Source: an uncultured Acetatifactor sp.
GTDB taxonomy: Bacteria; Bacillota; Clostridia; Lachnospirales; Lachnospiraceae
DNA length: 64,000 bases
Assembly: GCA_934433135.1 (NCBI GenBank)
Contig: CAKRZO010000001.1
Location: forward strand, 310,001 to 374,000
Direction: 5' to 3'
Under the pieces are notes generated by a model that had not been told where the DNA came from, ran no database searches, and worked only from the letters and a program-made list of their open reading frames with translations. Positions 52,773-61,412 of the stretch are shown here, one piece after another (the first letter of the stretch is position 1; each line of letters starts with the position of its first letter). The translations under genes and the position numbers were made by a program.

Positions 52773-53750
52773 TTAAAACTTTGTTCGAAACAGCCGAACG
52801 GTATTTAAATATAAAAGTCCCTGTATCCGCAGGTAGTTTTTCAGATGTTTCCACCGAAATTTCACTTTCTCTTCCCTGCCTTGCGGGCTTAAAGACAATT
52901 TCCATCCTCTGCAAAGTCCCTTCAGATACAGTATACCCATTTTTTTATAGCTATAAAAAAGGGCTTTCAGTATAAAACCGGCTAAAAGGAATGGAAGGTT
53001 CCATAAAATCTGCACAGCAGGCATATTTTTACCGATCACATAGATACTGTTGGCGGAAGACAGGCGGGTTTTAAAGGAATTGTACTTTGAACCGCTGGTA
53101 GCGCTTCCGGCATGGAGCACTTTGGCCCCGGGCACATACAGGCACCGGTATCCGTAAATCTGCGCCCGGTAGCAAATATCCAGATCTTCCAGATAAGCAA
53201 AGTGTTTTTCATCCAACAGGCCGATCCGGTTTAAAACCTCCCTGCGGTAAATGCAGGCGCCTCCGCAGGCGGAAAATATTTCTGTTTCTTTATCAAAATC
53301 CGATGCTTTTTTCCCTTTGCCTCTGGCATAAGCCCAGCCCAGCACACAGTATTGATCCCCGGCATCATCGATTCTGCCATGATCCTGCCACATCAGCATC
53401 TGTGCACCTGCTGCAAAAAGCCTTTCATCCTTTTCCATAGCCGTAAGCAGATTTTTTACAAATCCTTTTAAAACCACGGTATCATTGTTTAAAAGAATGA
53501 CGAAAGGTGCTTCGGAATGTCGGATTCCCACGTTTACGGCATGGCAGAAACCGGTATTTTCCGAAAGCTCCACCAAAGTCATCTCCGGATACTGTCTGCG
53601 GATCAACTCCTTACTTCCGTCCGCCGACCCATTATCCACAATGACAATCTCAAACTCTGCCTCATCCCGGCATGCCGAAAGACTGTCCAGACAGCCGTTC
53701 AAGTAACGGATACCATTATAATTAGGAATTACGATCGTTGCCTGTACCAC
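52773..53750 (-). CDS. Family 2 glycosyltransferase
   Basis: 325 residues, GTG start six bases after GGAAGG. GT-A fold with ATIVIPNYNGIRYLNGCLDS, EIVIVDNGSADGSKELIRRQ, PFVILLNNDTVVLKGFVKNL (DXD-like NND), ACGGACIYRREVLNRIGLLD and FAYLEDLDICYRAQIYGYRC. The C-terminal helix may be membrane-associated. It resembles rhamnosyl- or other transferases of WbbL type in surface polysaccharide synthesis; the specificity is unknown. Confidence 0.92.
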   Translation of the reverse strand: MVQATIVIPNYNGIRYLNGCLDSLSACRDEAEFEIVIVDNGSADGSKELIRRQYPEMTLVELSENTGFCHAVNVGIRHSEAPFVILLNNDTVVLKGFVKNLLTAMEKDERLFAAGAQMLMWQDHGRIDDAGDQYCVLGWAYARGKGKKASDFDKETEIFSACGGACIYRREVLNRIGLLDEKHFAYLEDLDICYRAQIYGYRCLYVPGAKVLHAGSATSGSKYNSFKTRLSSANSIYVIGKNMPAVQILWNLPFLLAGFILKALFYSYKKMGILYLKGLCRGWKLSLSPQGREEKVKFRWKHLKNYLRIQGLLYLNTVRLFRTKF

Positions 53751-53784
53751 TCCACACCTTCCTTATCCTGCTTTTAGTAACAGT

Positions 53785-55140
53785 TCACTGTATCTGTATT
53801 TTTATTTTCAACTCCGGATCCCAGCACAACAAAAGACCTTTATCCGTCAAGGACTTCCCCAATTCCAGACTCATCGTGCGGATTTCTTCTTCACTTTTTC
53901 CGAAAAGAACGGTTCTGTCCAAGAAAGAACTGCCCGGAATGTTCCGGTACGGTGCACCGGTAATCTGCTGAAAAACCGGGGCATATTCCTTTTTCAGCGC
54001 AAGGAATCGAATGTCTAATGCCGGAACATCCTGCACAAGGCTGCCCCGGTGCATATAGCCGTCAAATCCCTTGGGAAGGTCTGCATACATTACGTTTCCC
54101 TTTTCATCCAATGGTACTGTCCCCACTGCCGCCACATCTGCTCTTACCTGCAGCAGATCCGGTTCAAAGCAAAGCCTGTAGAATCCCAGATTCTTCTTAT
54201 GCTCAGCCTTTGCCTGCCAGCCTTTTTGATCCGCAAAATTCTGAAGCGCTCTTCTTCCTGCTTCATAAGCATACATTTTACTGGCCGGGTTCTGCGCCGT
54301 AGAATCCGGATGACAGCGCCAATGGTATAATACTTTCGGAATATGAACAATCTGCCTCTTTTCCTCCCACAAAGCATTCATTGCTCTTAACACCAGATCA
54401 TAGTCCTGCGCTCCGTCATATTCCTTTCGGAATCCGAGACTTTTAAGGAGCGAACCTTCCATAACCATAAAATGGCAGATATAATTGTTGGACAGCAATA
54501 AATCCGGATTAAAATCCGTCTTCCGGTGCGGCTCATAAAATCGATCGGCGTCACCGCTGCATTTATCCTCATCGGAATACAAGAGGCGGGGACATTTCCC
54601 ATTTTCCTTTTCTTTCTGTAAAGCAGCCTGCAAAACCTCATAAAGCGCATCCGGTGTCAACAGATCGTCATGATCCAGAAGACCGATATAATCGCCGTTG
54701 CAAAGAGCAAGCGCCTGATTGGAGTTCTCGGAAATTCCGCCGTTTTTTGTAAGGTGCTGATAGCGAATACGTTTCTTCCCTGTCTGACTTTCATCCCGGC
54801 TGCTCAATTCCTGTATGATACCGCAAAGGCGGTCGTCTTCCGTTGCATCCGCCAAAACCAGTTCCAGCCGTGTATAAGACTGGGCAAGAACCGATTCTAT
54901 CATCTCTCTTAAATACGGCCCCGGCGTACGGTACAAAGGAACCAGAATACTGAAAAGAATCTCCTGATCCATCGTACTCTTCCTTTGTCTGAGCAGCTCT
55001 TCTTTATCGGGGGGCGTATATTCATAAGCTTCTGTGGGAGTAAGAATCCGTTCCGCCGCTGTGTAAAAAGTATTTTTCCAGCCGTTCCTTCGAAGGAATG
55101 CCCATGTCTTTTTTAAATTTCCGAGACTGATTTTTCCCAT
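53785..55140 (-). CDS. Family 2 glycosyltransferase with N-terminal extension
   Basis: 451 residues from ATG at 55140, next to GGAGGG (the frame is open to 55170). About 60 N-terminal residues precede the GT-A domain (EILFSILVPLYRTPGPYLRE; ELVLADATEDDRLC; ALCNGDYIGLLDHDDLLTPD with DHDD as DXD). Further motifs are LLYSDEDKCSGDADRFYEPH and DYDLVLRAMNALWEEKRQIV. The last 100 residues are a less conserved tail. It is probably part of the surface-polysaccharide group and lies 34 bases upstream of the next transferase gene. Confidence 0.9.
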   Translation of the reverse strand: MGKISLGNLKKTWAFLRRNGWKNTFYTAAERILTPTEAYEYTPPDKEELLRQRKSTMDQEILFSILVPLYRTPGPYLREMIESVLAQSYTRLELVLADATEDDRLCGIIQELSSRDESQTGKKRIRYQHLTKNGGISENSNQALALCNGDYIGLLDHDDLLTPDALYEVLQAALQKEKENGKCPRLLYSDEDKCSGDADRFYEPHRKTDFNPDLLLSNNYICHFMVMEGSLLKSLGFRKEYDGAQDYDLVLRAMNALWEEKRQIVHIPKVLYHWRCHPDSTAQNPASKMYAYEAGRRALQNFADQKGWQAKAEHKKNLGFYRLCFEPDLLQVRADVAAVGTVPLDEKGNVMYADLPKGFDGYMHRGSLVQDVPALDIRFLALKKEYAPVFQQITGAPYRNIPGSSFLDRTVLFGKSEEEIRTMSLELGKSLTDKGLLLCWDPELKIKIQIQ

Positions 55141-55185
55141 CCTGCCCTCCGTGCCTGTTTGCTGCCCCAAAACGTAGCAGTGGCC

Positions 55186-55225
55186 TCCCCACCGAAGGGA
55201 GAGGCCCGTTCTCTTTTTATGCGTA
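55186..55225. terminator. Hairpin between phosphohexomutase and glycosyltransferase genes
   Basis: GGCCTCCCC pairs with GGGAGAGGCC around CACCGAA; CTCTTTTT follows on the plus strand, and no T-run on the minus strand. It may act as a weak terminator of the phosphohexomutase gene. Confidence 0.4.
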
Positions 55226-55294
55226 CTGTTTACTGTTCTTCATTCGACAGGCGTTTTCGCTCCTGCCATGGGAATCGACACGTCCAACCGGCCA

Positions 55295-57016
55295 TTACAG
55301 GTAGGACTTCACGTCTTCCGTAAGCTGTGCCACTTTCTGTGCTGCGTCTTCCAGGCTGTTCCCTTTGACGCCCATATAGAACTTAATCTTGGGTTCCGTT
55401 CCGGAAGGGCGGGCACAGCACCATGCATCATCGGGAAGCTCAAAATAAAGAACATTGGACAAAGGAAGTCCCGTGGAAGTCACTTCCTTTGTCTCCATAT
55501 TCACTACACGATCAAGCTCATAATCCCGGAAAGAAAGGACTTTTGCACTGCCGAATGCTTTCGGCGGATTGCTGCGCAGTTTATCCATAATGGCTTCAAT
55601 CTGTCTTGCGCCGTCAATTCCCTTCATGGTAATGGTATACTGGGTCTCTTTATAGTATCCGTATTTTTTATACAATGATACCATCATATCCCATAAAGTC
55701 TGTCCGTGTTTCTTGCAATAAGCAGCCACTTCGCAAAGACACATAACCGCTACACAGGCATCCTTGTCTCTGGAATGGGTTCCGGCAAGGCAACCATAAC
55801 TTTCTTCCAGACCGAATACGTAGTGGTTGGAGCCGGTTTCCTCAAACTTCTTGATCTGCTCGCCTATGTATTTAAATCCGGTAAGCACTTCGATCAGCTT
55901 TACGCCATAGGCCTTTGTGATCGGTCTTGTCATATTCGTCGTTACAATGGTGGTAACCAAAGCCGGATTCTCCGGCATTGTCCCATTGGCAGTTCTTTCT
56001 CTTAAAATATATTCGGCAATCAGCATGCCGGACATATTGCCGGTAAAGGAAATATATTCTCCGGTAGCGCTGTCTTTGCAATAAACACCCAGGCGATCGG
56101 CATCCGGATCGGTAGCCAGTACAATATCCGCATCCTTTTCCTTTGCCAGACGAAGCGCATAGGTAAAGGCCTTGGGATCTTCCGGATTCGGGTAATCCAA
56201 TGTGGTAAAATCAGGATCCGGGTTTTCCTGCTCCGGTACCACATAAACATGCTTAAATCCGAGTTCCTTAAGTACTCGTCTTACCGGCAGGTTTCCGGTA
56301 CCGCAAAGAGGTGTGTACACAATTTTAATCTGGTCTGCCATTTCTTTGATGACTTCCGGGTGAATGATCTGTTTTTTCAGTTCTTCCATGTAAGCATCAT
56401 CGATTTCCTTGCCGATAACCTGATAAAGTCCTGCGGAAACGGCATCTTCCTTTGTCATGGTCTTTACTTCATGATAATCGGTAATCGCCTGCACTTCCTC
56501 TATAATCTGCGTATCTCTGGGTGCGGTAACCTGAGCGCCGTCTTCCCAGTAAACTTTATAGCCGTTGTATTCCGGCGGGTTATGGCTTGCCGTTACCACA
56601 ATTCCGGCGGTACATCCTAATTTGCGCAGAGCAAAGGAAAGCTCCGGTGTGGGTCTTAAAGATTCAAATACATAAGCCTTGATTCCGTTGGCTGCCAGGC
56701 AAAGTCCAGCCTCATCCGCAAATTCCGGAGACATATGCCGGGAATCATACGCAATTGCCACACCTTTTTTCTGTGTACCCTGCTTGATAATATAATTAGC
56801 AAGCCCCTGGGTGGCCTTCCGCACCGTATAGATATTCATTCGGTTCGTTCCTGCTCCGATAATCCCGCGCAGTCCGCCTGTCCCGAATGCAAGGTCCTTG
56901 TAAAAACGTTCTTCTATTTCGCTCTTGTTATTTCGAATTGCCAAAAGTTCATCTTTTGTCTTCTGATCAAAGTAATCATCTTCCAGCCAAAACCGGAATT
57001 TTCCCATATAATCCAT
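55295..57016 (-). CDS. Phosphoglucomutase/phosphomannomutase family enzyme
   Basis: 573 residues, start after AGGAGG. Alpha-D-phosphohexomutase that interconverts hexose-1- and hexose-6-phosphates. The phospho-serine loop is VVTASHNPPEYNGYKVYW, the metal loop DPDADRLGVY, the sugar loop GLEESYG and the phosphate-binding loop RPSGTEPKIKFY. The length and N-terminus match the PgcA-type phosphoglucomutase of Firmicutes, which feeds UDP-glucose for polysaccharide. No transport or kinase partner is adjacent. Confidence 0.94.
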   Translation of the reverse strand: MDYMGKFRFWLEDDYFDQKTKDELLAIRNNKSEIEERFYKDLAFGTGGLRGIIGAGTNRMNIYTVRKATQGLANYIIKQGTQKKGVAIAYDSRHMSPEFADEAGLCLAANGIKAYVFESLRPTPELSFALRKLGCTAGIVVTASHNPPEYNGYKVYWEDGAQVTAPRDTQIIEEVQAITDYHEVKTMTKEDAVSAGLYQVIGKEIDDAYMEELKKQIIHPEVIKEMADQIKIVYTPLCGTGNLPVRRVLKELGFKHVYVVPEQENPDPDFTTLDYPNPEDPKAFTYALRLAKEKDADIVLATDPDADRLGVYCKDSATGEYISFTGNMSGMLIAEYILRERTANGTMPENPALVTTIVTTNMTRPITKAYGVKLIEVLTGFKYIGEQIKKFEETGSNHYVFGLEESYGCLAGTHSRDKDACVAVMCLCEVAAYCKKHGQTLWDMMVSLYKKYGYYKETQYTITMKGIDGARQIEAIMDKLRSNPPKAFGSAKVLSFRDYELDRVVNMETKEVTSTGLPLSNVLYFELPDDAWCCARPSGTEPKIKFYMGVKGNSLEDAAQKVAQLTEDVKSYL

Positions 57017-57083
57017 TTTCAGATCCTCCTTTTGTCCTTATTGTACCACACAATTGTTACTCTGAAAAGTAAATTTTTGGTTA

Positions 57084-57134
57084 CAGCACGTAAAAGGGGA
57101 TGTATCGGATCGATACATCCCCTTTCTCGTGCTG
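57084..57134. terminator. Long bidirectional terminator hairpin
   Basis: Outer stem CAGCACG with CGTGCTG and inner stem AAAGGGGATGTATCG with CGATACATCCCCTTT, more than 20 bp in all. It ends the isomerase gene (57144) and isolates it from the phosphohexomutase gene. Confidence 0.8.
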
Positions 57135-57143
57135 CGCACTTTC

Positions 57144-57932
57144 TTACATGAAATTTTTATGAAGGAAGTCACTGGAGAATTTAAGGTCGTGTTCAAAGTC
57201 AAACGGGCAGTTATCCTGTTCTACGCAGTAATACTTCACGCCTGCCTTTTGTGCTGCGTCTACGATCTTAAAGAAGTCCATGTTGCCTCTTCCGACAGCG
57301 GTAATACGATTATGGTAAACGTTATTGCCTTCTTCATTCTTCTCTGCGATATATTCCATATCTTTCAGATGCAGAATGTCGATTCTTCCAGCCAGTTTCT
57401 CAATCCAGCTGCATACATCACCGCCGGCGTTCTGTACCCAGTAAGTATCCAGCACAAAGCTGGTATTGGCCGGATCCAGTCCTTCTATCAGCATCTCCAT
57501 AACGGTCTTTCCGTTGGCAAGTCTGACAAATTCATGGCTGTGGTTATGGTAAGTAAATTTCATGCCTTCTTTTGCAATTCCTGCTGCTACCTTGTTGGCA
57601 TCCTTAATAAATGCCTCCACGGTCTCAACATTCAGCTCCGGCGGGAAAAATCCGCCGATACCCATATTCGTGGTATGGAGTTTTTTGTGATTTTCTACAG
57701 CAGTAGAAAGATCCGTTGTCATCATTCCGAAATTGTCATGGGTTCCCACAATTTCAATTCCCTGCTCTTTGGCAAGGTTATAAAACAGTTCATAATCCAT
57801 TCCATAGCAGCCTGCTGTCTGTGCCTGGTCATACCCCAGATTTTTCAGCTTACGAAAGGTTTCCGAAGCCATTTCCGGAGTCTTGAAATGCTCTCTTACG
57901 GTATATAACTGTAATCCTATCTTTTCGATCAT
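57144..57932 (-). CDS. Sugar phosphate isomerase/epimerase
   Basis: 262 residues from ATG at 57932 (GAGGAAA eleven bases upstream; the frame is open to 58013, overlapping the oxidoreductase gene). TIM-barrel protein: EKIGLQLYTVREHFKTPEMA, GIEIVGTHDNFGMMTTDLST, FTYHNHSHEFVRL, SFVLDTYWVQNAGGDVCSWI, ILHLKDM and YYCVEQDNCPFDFEH. The YHNHSHEF and LKDM motifs are typical of the group related to 3-dehydroshikimate dehydratase and to sugar isomerases. It is the last gene of a three-gene module. Confidence 0.92.
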   Translation of the reverse strand: MIEKIGLQLYTVREHFKTPEMASETFRKLKNLGYDQAQTAGCYGMDYELFYNLAKEQGIEIVGTHDNFGMMTTDLSTAVENHKKLHTTNMGIGGFFPPELNVETVEAFIKDANKVAAGIAKEGMKFTYHNHSHEFVRLANGKTVMEMLIEGLDPANTSFVLDTYWVQNAGGDVCSWIEKLAGRIDILHLKDMEYIAEKNEEGNNVYHNRITAVGRGNMDFFKIVDAAQKAGVKYYCVEQDNCPFDFEHDLKFSSDFLHKNFM

Positions 57933-57951
57933 GATAAATATTTCCTCTTTC

Positions 57952-59106
57952 TTAAACTTCCGGAATCTCGATCTCGATTTCATGTCCAAGTTCGTTGGAA
58001 CGAACGATACCATCGATAATCGCCTGATTGTAAATAATCTGGCTGGAAGGAACCGTCGGCTTTCCGTTGGTCTTTACTGCGTCCACAAAGGAACGAATCT
58101 TTTTGAAGAACAGATCAGACTTTGCATCCATGGGAACTTCATAGCAAATACTCTTGCCGGCAACTGTCTTATAAACTTTTAAGGGCTTATCAAATTCTCC
58201 GTTCCAGCAGTCTGTGGAAGGGATACGCAGTCCGCCTTCGGTACCGAGAATCAGCGCATCACCTGTGGTATCCATATTCATTGCCCAGGAAATTCTGAAG
58301 TCCAGCATAATGCCGCCTTCCAAACGGATAAATCCTGCTGCGAAGTCATCCACGCCGAATTTTTCAGCATATTCCGGATGTCCGTTCGTATAATAATTCG
58401 GGTTCTTTCCGAAGAAATCGGACGTATATCCGGTTACGGTAATCGGCTTCGGATAGCCGACTGCATTTAACAGCATATCCAGGGAATAAGTTCCGATATC
58501 ACCCATAGCACCGATGCCGCCGGTCTCTTTTTCAATGAAAGTGGTTCCATAAGGGGTCGGAATACCATGACGACGTCCGCCGCCTGCCTGCAGATAATAT
58601 ACTTTACCAAGTTCACCGGATTCTACAATCTTCTTAATCATCTGCATATTTTCGCTCATTCTGGGCTGATAGCCGATGGTAAGAATCTTGCCGCTCTTTT
58701 TCTCGGCACGCATAACTTCAATGGCTTCGTCCAAGGTTACGGTGAAAGGCTTTTCCAGCATAACGTTCACGCCATGCTCCAGTGCATCGATTGCGCAGGG
58801 TGCATGCTGACAGTTATATGTACAGATACTTACCGCATCCAGGTCTTCTGCTTCCAGCATTGCATGACCGCTTTCATAACAACGAACGCCTTCTACTCCG
58901 AATTTCTTAAAGAAAGCTTCTGCCTTACCGGGTACTAAGTCTGCACCGGCCACTACTTCTACATCCGGCATTTTCTTGTACTGGTTGATATGCGCTTCTG
59001 CAATCCAGCCCGTACCGATGATACCTACTCTTACTTTTTTGTTGGTATCCAGTTCCTTCTCTTCTTCAATCACTGCATCAAATCTGTCTAATACATTGTC
59101 TGCCAT
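57952..59106 (-). CDS. Gfo/Idh/MocA family oxidoreductase
   Basis: 384 residues from ATG at 59106; ATG at 59118 is also possible. A 20-residue N-terminal lead precedes the Rossmann domain (KVRVGIIGTGWIAEAHINQY). It has MLEKPFTVTLDEAIEVM with the conserved Lys and GGIGAMGDIGTYSLDMLLNA in the C-terminal domain. It lies between two TIM-barrel isomerase genes, an order that suggests oxidation of a sugar followed by isomerisation of the keto product. Confidence 0.92.
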   Translation of the reverse strand: MADNVLDRFDAVIEEEKELDTNKKVRVGIIGTGWIAEAHINQYKKMPDVEVVAGADLVPGKAEAFFKKFGVEGVRCYESGHAMLEAEDLDAVSICTYNCQHAPCAIDALEHGVNVMLEKPFTVTLDEAIEVMRAEKKSGKILTIGYQPRMSENMQMIKKIVESGELGKVYYLQAGGGRRHGIPTPYGTTFIEKETGGIGAMGDIGTYSLDMLLNAVGYPKPITVTGYTSDFFGKNPNYYTNGHPEYAEKFGVDDFAAGFIRLEGGIMLDFRISWAMNMDTTGDALILGTEGGLRIPSTDCWNGEFDKPLKVYKTVAGKSICYEVPMDAKSDLFFKKIRSFVDAVKTNGKPTVPSSQIIYNQAIIDGIVRSNELGHEIEIEIPEV

Positions 59107-59284
59107 AAGATTGACCATCCTTTCCCGACCTGTCGGTCTTTTTTACTTTATTTGTTTTCTTTCCTTTTTACGGATTTCCATTGCCTGTTCTTATATCTGT
59201 CCGAAATCCTCGCCTTAATTCCTTACCGGGATAAACTTACAGAATCATTTTTATTATTTTTACAACGTCTGTTACCCGGATTCC

Positions 59285-60082
59285 TTACAGAGACTTCAGA
59301 TATTCAATGCTCATCTGAACACTCTCCATAGGGGTCTTACCCATGCTGGGGCTGTCCTGTTCTACGATCAGCCACTTTGCTCCTGCCTGTTCGGATGCTT
59401 CGATAATGGAAGGAACATCCTGCATACCGTATCCTAACGGCCTTAACTCAAATTCGCCTGTGGAATTTTCCTTTTTGGCGTCACTGCCGATCAGGGCGTA
59501 CATATTCTCATTCTTAACTCCGGAAAAGTCTTTCAAATGTACCAGGGGAGCTCTTCCGCTGTATTTCAGAACATAATCATGAGGATTTTCACCGCCGACA
59601 TTTACCCAGCAGGTATCCAGCTCGGTCTTAAGCAGATCTTCGGGAACTTCTCTGTAATAGGTATCCAGAATGTATTCTCCGTCCACTTTTTTGAACTCAA
59701 AATCATGGTTATGATAAAGCAACTGGAGTCCTCTCTCCTTGCAGCGTACTCCGATCTTCTTAATCCGCTCTACCGCTTCCTGCACTGCCTGGGCATTTGC
59801 TTCCACAGGCATCCAGGGAATCGCTATATACTTAAGTCCGGTTGCCGCATAATCATCCAGCACTTCATCCTTCTCCAATTCTGCTACCGGAACATGTGCA
59901 GATACCAGCTCCAGTCCTACTTCATCCAGAATCTTCTTAAGCTCTACAGCCGTATGTCCATACAATCCTGCCAGCTCTACGCCTTCATATCCCATCTCCT
60001 TTATACGAAGCATGGTCCCTTTAAAGTCCTTCTCCGCATCATCTCTGATGGAATATACCTGTAATCCGATTGGTAATGCCAT
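59285..60082 (-). CDS. Sugar phosphate isomerase/epimerase
   Basis: 265 residues from ATG at 60082, seven bases after GAGGGA. TIM-barrel protein: LPIGLQVYSIRDDAEKDFKG, GYEGVELAGLYGHTAVELKK, LLYHNHDFEFKKVDGEYILD, ELDTCWVNVGGENPHDYVLK, VHLKDFSG and KWLIVEQDSPSMGKTPME. About 35% alike to the isomerase at 57144 by eye, so they are probably old paralogues. First gene of the module; the AraC gene at 60440 is its likely regulator. Confidence 0.92.
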   Translation of the reverse strand: MALPIGLQVYSIRDDAEKDFKGTMLRIKEMGYEGVELAGLYGHTAVELKKILDEVGLELVSAHVPVAELEKDEVLDDYAATGLKYIAIPWMPVEANAQAVQEAVERIKKIGVRCKERGLQLLYHNHDFEFKKVDGEYILDTYYREVPEDLLKTELDTCWVNVGGENPHDYVLKYSGRAPLVHLKDFSGVKNENMYALIGSDAKKENSTGEFELRPLGYGMQDVPSIIEASEQAGAKWLIVEQDSPSMGKTPMESVQMSIEYLKSL

Positions 60083-60258
60083 AATCAATCCCTCTCTTTC
60101 TTTGTGCAATTTTACTTAATACGGCAATTCTGACTGCCGCATTACTGCATTTTGCTACATCCGCATCCTTTTGCAGCTTGTGTCCTCATTATAAAAAAAG
60201 AGGAAAAAAAAGAAAAGTATCTGTTCTGCTACAAACACACACTTTTCTGCTGTTTTTT

Positions 60259-60429
60259 ATAACAGTTCAGTCAAACATTCATGTGGGCAGATTTCATGCT
60301 TGCATGAAAATCTGTCTGCATGAATGCTTGAACTTAGCGCCAAGTTATATGAGCATCGCATCTTACAGATGCGACAAATAGCTGCGAAGCATGCGGAAAA
60401 TTTTGCGAATGGCGCGTCTGAACTGTTAT
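60259..60429. mobile_element. MITE-like element with 12-bp terminal inverted repeats (171 bp)
   Basis: The ends ATAACAGTTCAG and CTGAACTGTTAT are exact inverted repeats. Inside lie two hairpins: CATTCATG/CATGAATG enclosing CAGATTT/AAATCTG around CATG-CTTG-CATG, and TCGCATCT/AGATGCGA. There is no reading frame of note. The right end recurs exactly at 12105-12132 and in diverged form at 39746-39772. It lies 11 bases after the AraC stop codon. No clear target duplication is visible. Confidence 0.75.
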
Positions 60430-60439
60430 CTGTACTTAT

Positions 60440-61384
60440 TTATCCGGAAATTTCTCCGCAACAGTCAAAGTCATACCCGGACGCTGATAAACCGGGCACT
60501 TCCGATTGTTTCGGTGAAGAGTCTGCTTTACTTAAACTCGGCGCCGCCTTCGGAGTAACGATATTGTCCCGCATCTCCTGCGGAGTACAGCCATAATAAC
60601 GCCGAAACAGTCTGCCGAAATGATTATAATTCGGAAATCCCACCGATGCCGCCGCTTCCACAATGGTGCATTCCTTCCGCAGGATCAGATTCTTCGCCTT
60701 TTTTAATCGTAATTCATTCATGTACTGTAAGGGCGGCATCCCCATGTTCTCCCGGAATAAATGGTTAAACCGATCCTCGCTTAAATAAATCAGCTCTGCA
60801 AGCTGTCTGTTACTGATATTTTCCGTATAATGATGATCAATATAAAGCAACACGGTATTAAGCCTGTCCAGGTTTCTTTTCCTTTTCAGGCTGTCCTTTT
60901 GCTCCAGCATTTCTACCGTATAGTTCCGGAAAAGATGAACCACCAGCTGCAGTGTTAAAGATTTGCACATCTGCTTATAACCGGGCCTCTTCTCAGCCAT
61001 TTCCCTGCGGAGCTTCTCCATCAGGATCGCTATGGTCTGCTCTCTTTTAATCAGAGTCTGAAACACGATATTTTTCTTGGCCAGTTCTTCCGACAGACTC
61101 TCCATGGTAAAAATCAGCGTCTGCACCCGGTAAGGCAGCCTGTCGCAAATACAGTTATGCATTTCGTTGCTGTTAATGACCAACATTTCTCCGGCTTCCA
61201 CTTTTACGGGCTTATGATTAATATAAAAAGTACCGCTTCCCTCTAAAACGTACTGTATCTCAATGTGTTCATGCCAATGACTGGGAAAATACTCGCCCTT
61301 TTTCTCCTGAGCCGAACATCCCAACTGAATCGGCAGCTCTATATCGTTTAAAACCTTTTTCTCATATAAATCCATCGATTGCAT
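60440..61384 (-). CDS. AraC family transcriptional regulator
   Basis: 314 residues after GGGAG. N-terminal cupin (HWHEHIEIQYVLEGSGTFYI; KVEAGEMLVINSNEMHN), C-terminal AraC helix-turn-helix pair at about 190-285 (ISNRQLAELIYLSEDRFNHL; VEAAASVGFPNYNHFGRLFR), then a 30-residue tail of low similarity (PSLSKADSSPKQSEVPGLSA). It likely controls the isomerase/oxidoreductase module downstream in response to a sugar ligand. Confidence 0.92.
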   Translation of the reverse strand: MQSMDLYEKKVLNDIELPIQLGCSAQEKKGEYFPSHWHEHIEIQYVLEGSGTFYINHKPVKVEAGEMLVINSNEMHNCICDRLPYRVQTLIFTMESLSEELAKKNIVFQTLIKREQTIAILMEKLRREMAEKRPGYKQMCKSLTLQLVVHLFRNYTVEMLEQKDSLKRKRNLDRLNTVLLYIDHHYTENISNRQLAELIYLSEDRFNHLFRENMGMPPLQYMNELRLKKAKNLILRKECTIVEAAASVGFPNYNHFGRLFRRYYGCTPQEMRDNIVTPKAAPSLSKADSSPKQSEVPGLSASGYDFDCCGEISG

Positions 61385-61412
61385 AACTCATTTCTCCCTA
61401 TTCCATCTTCCT

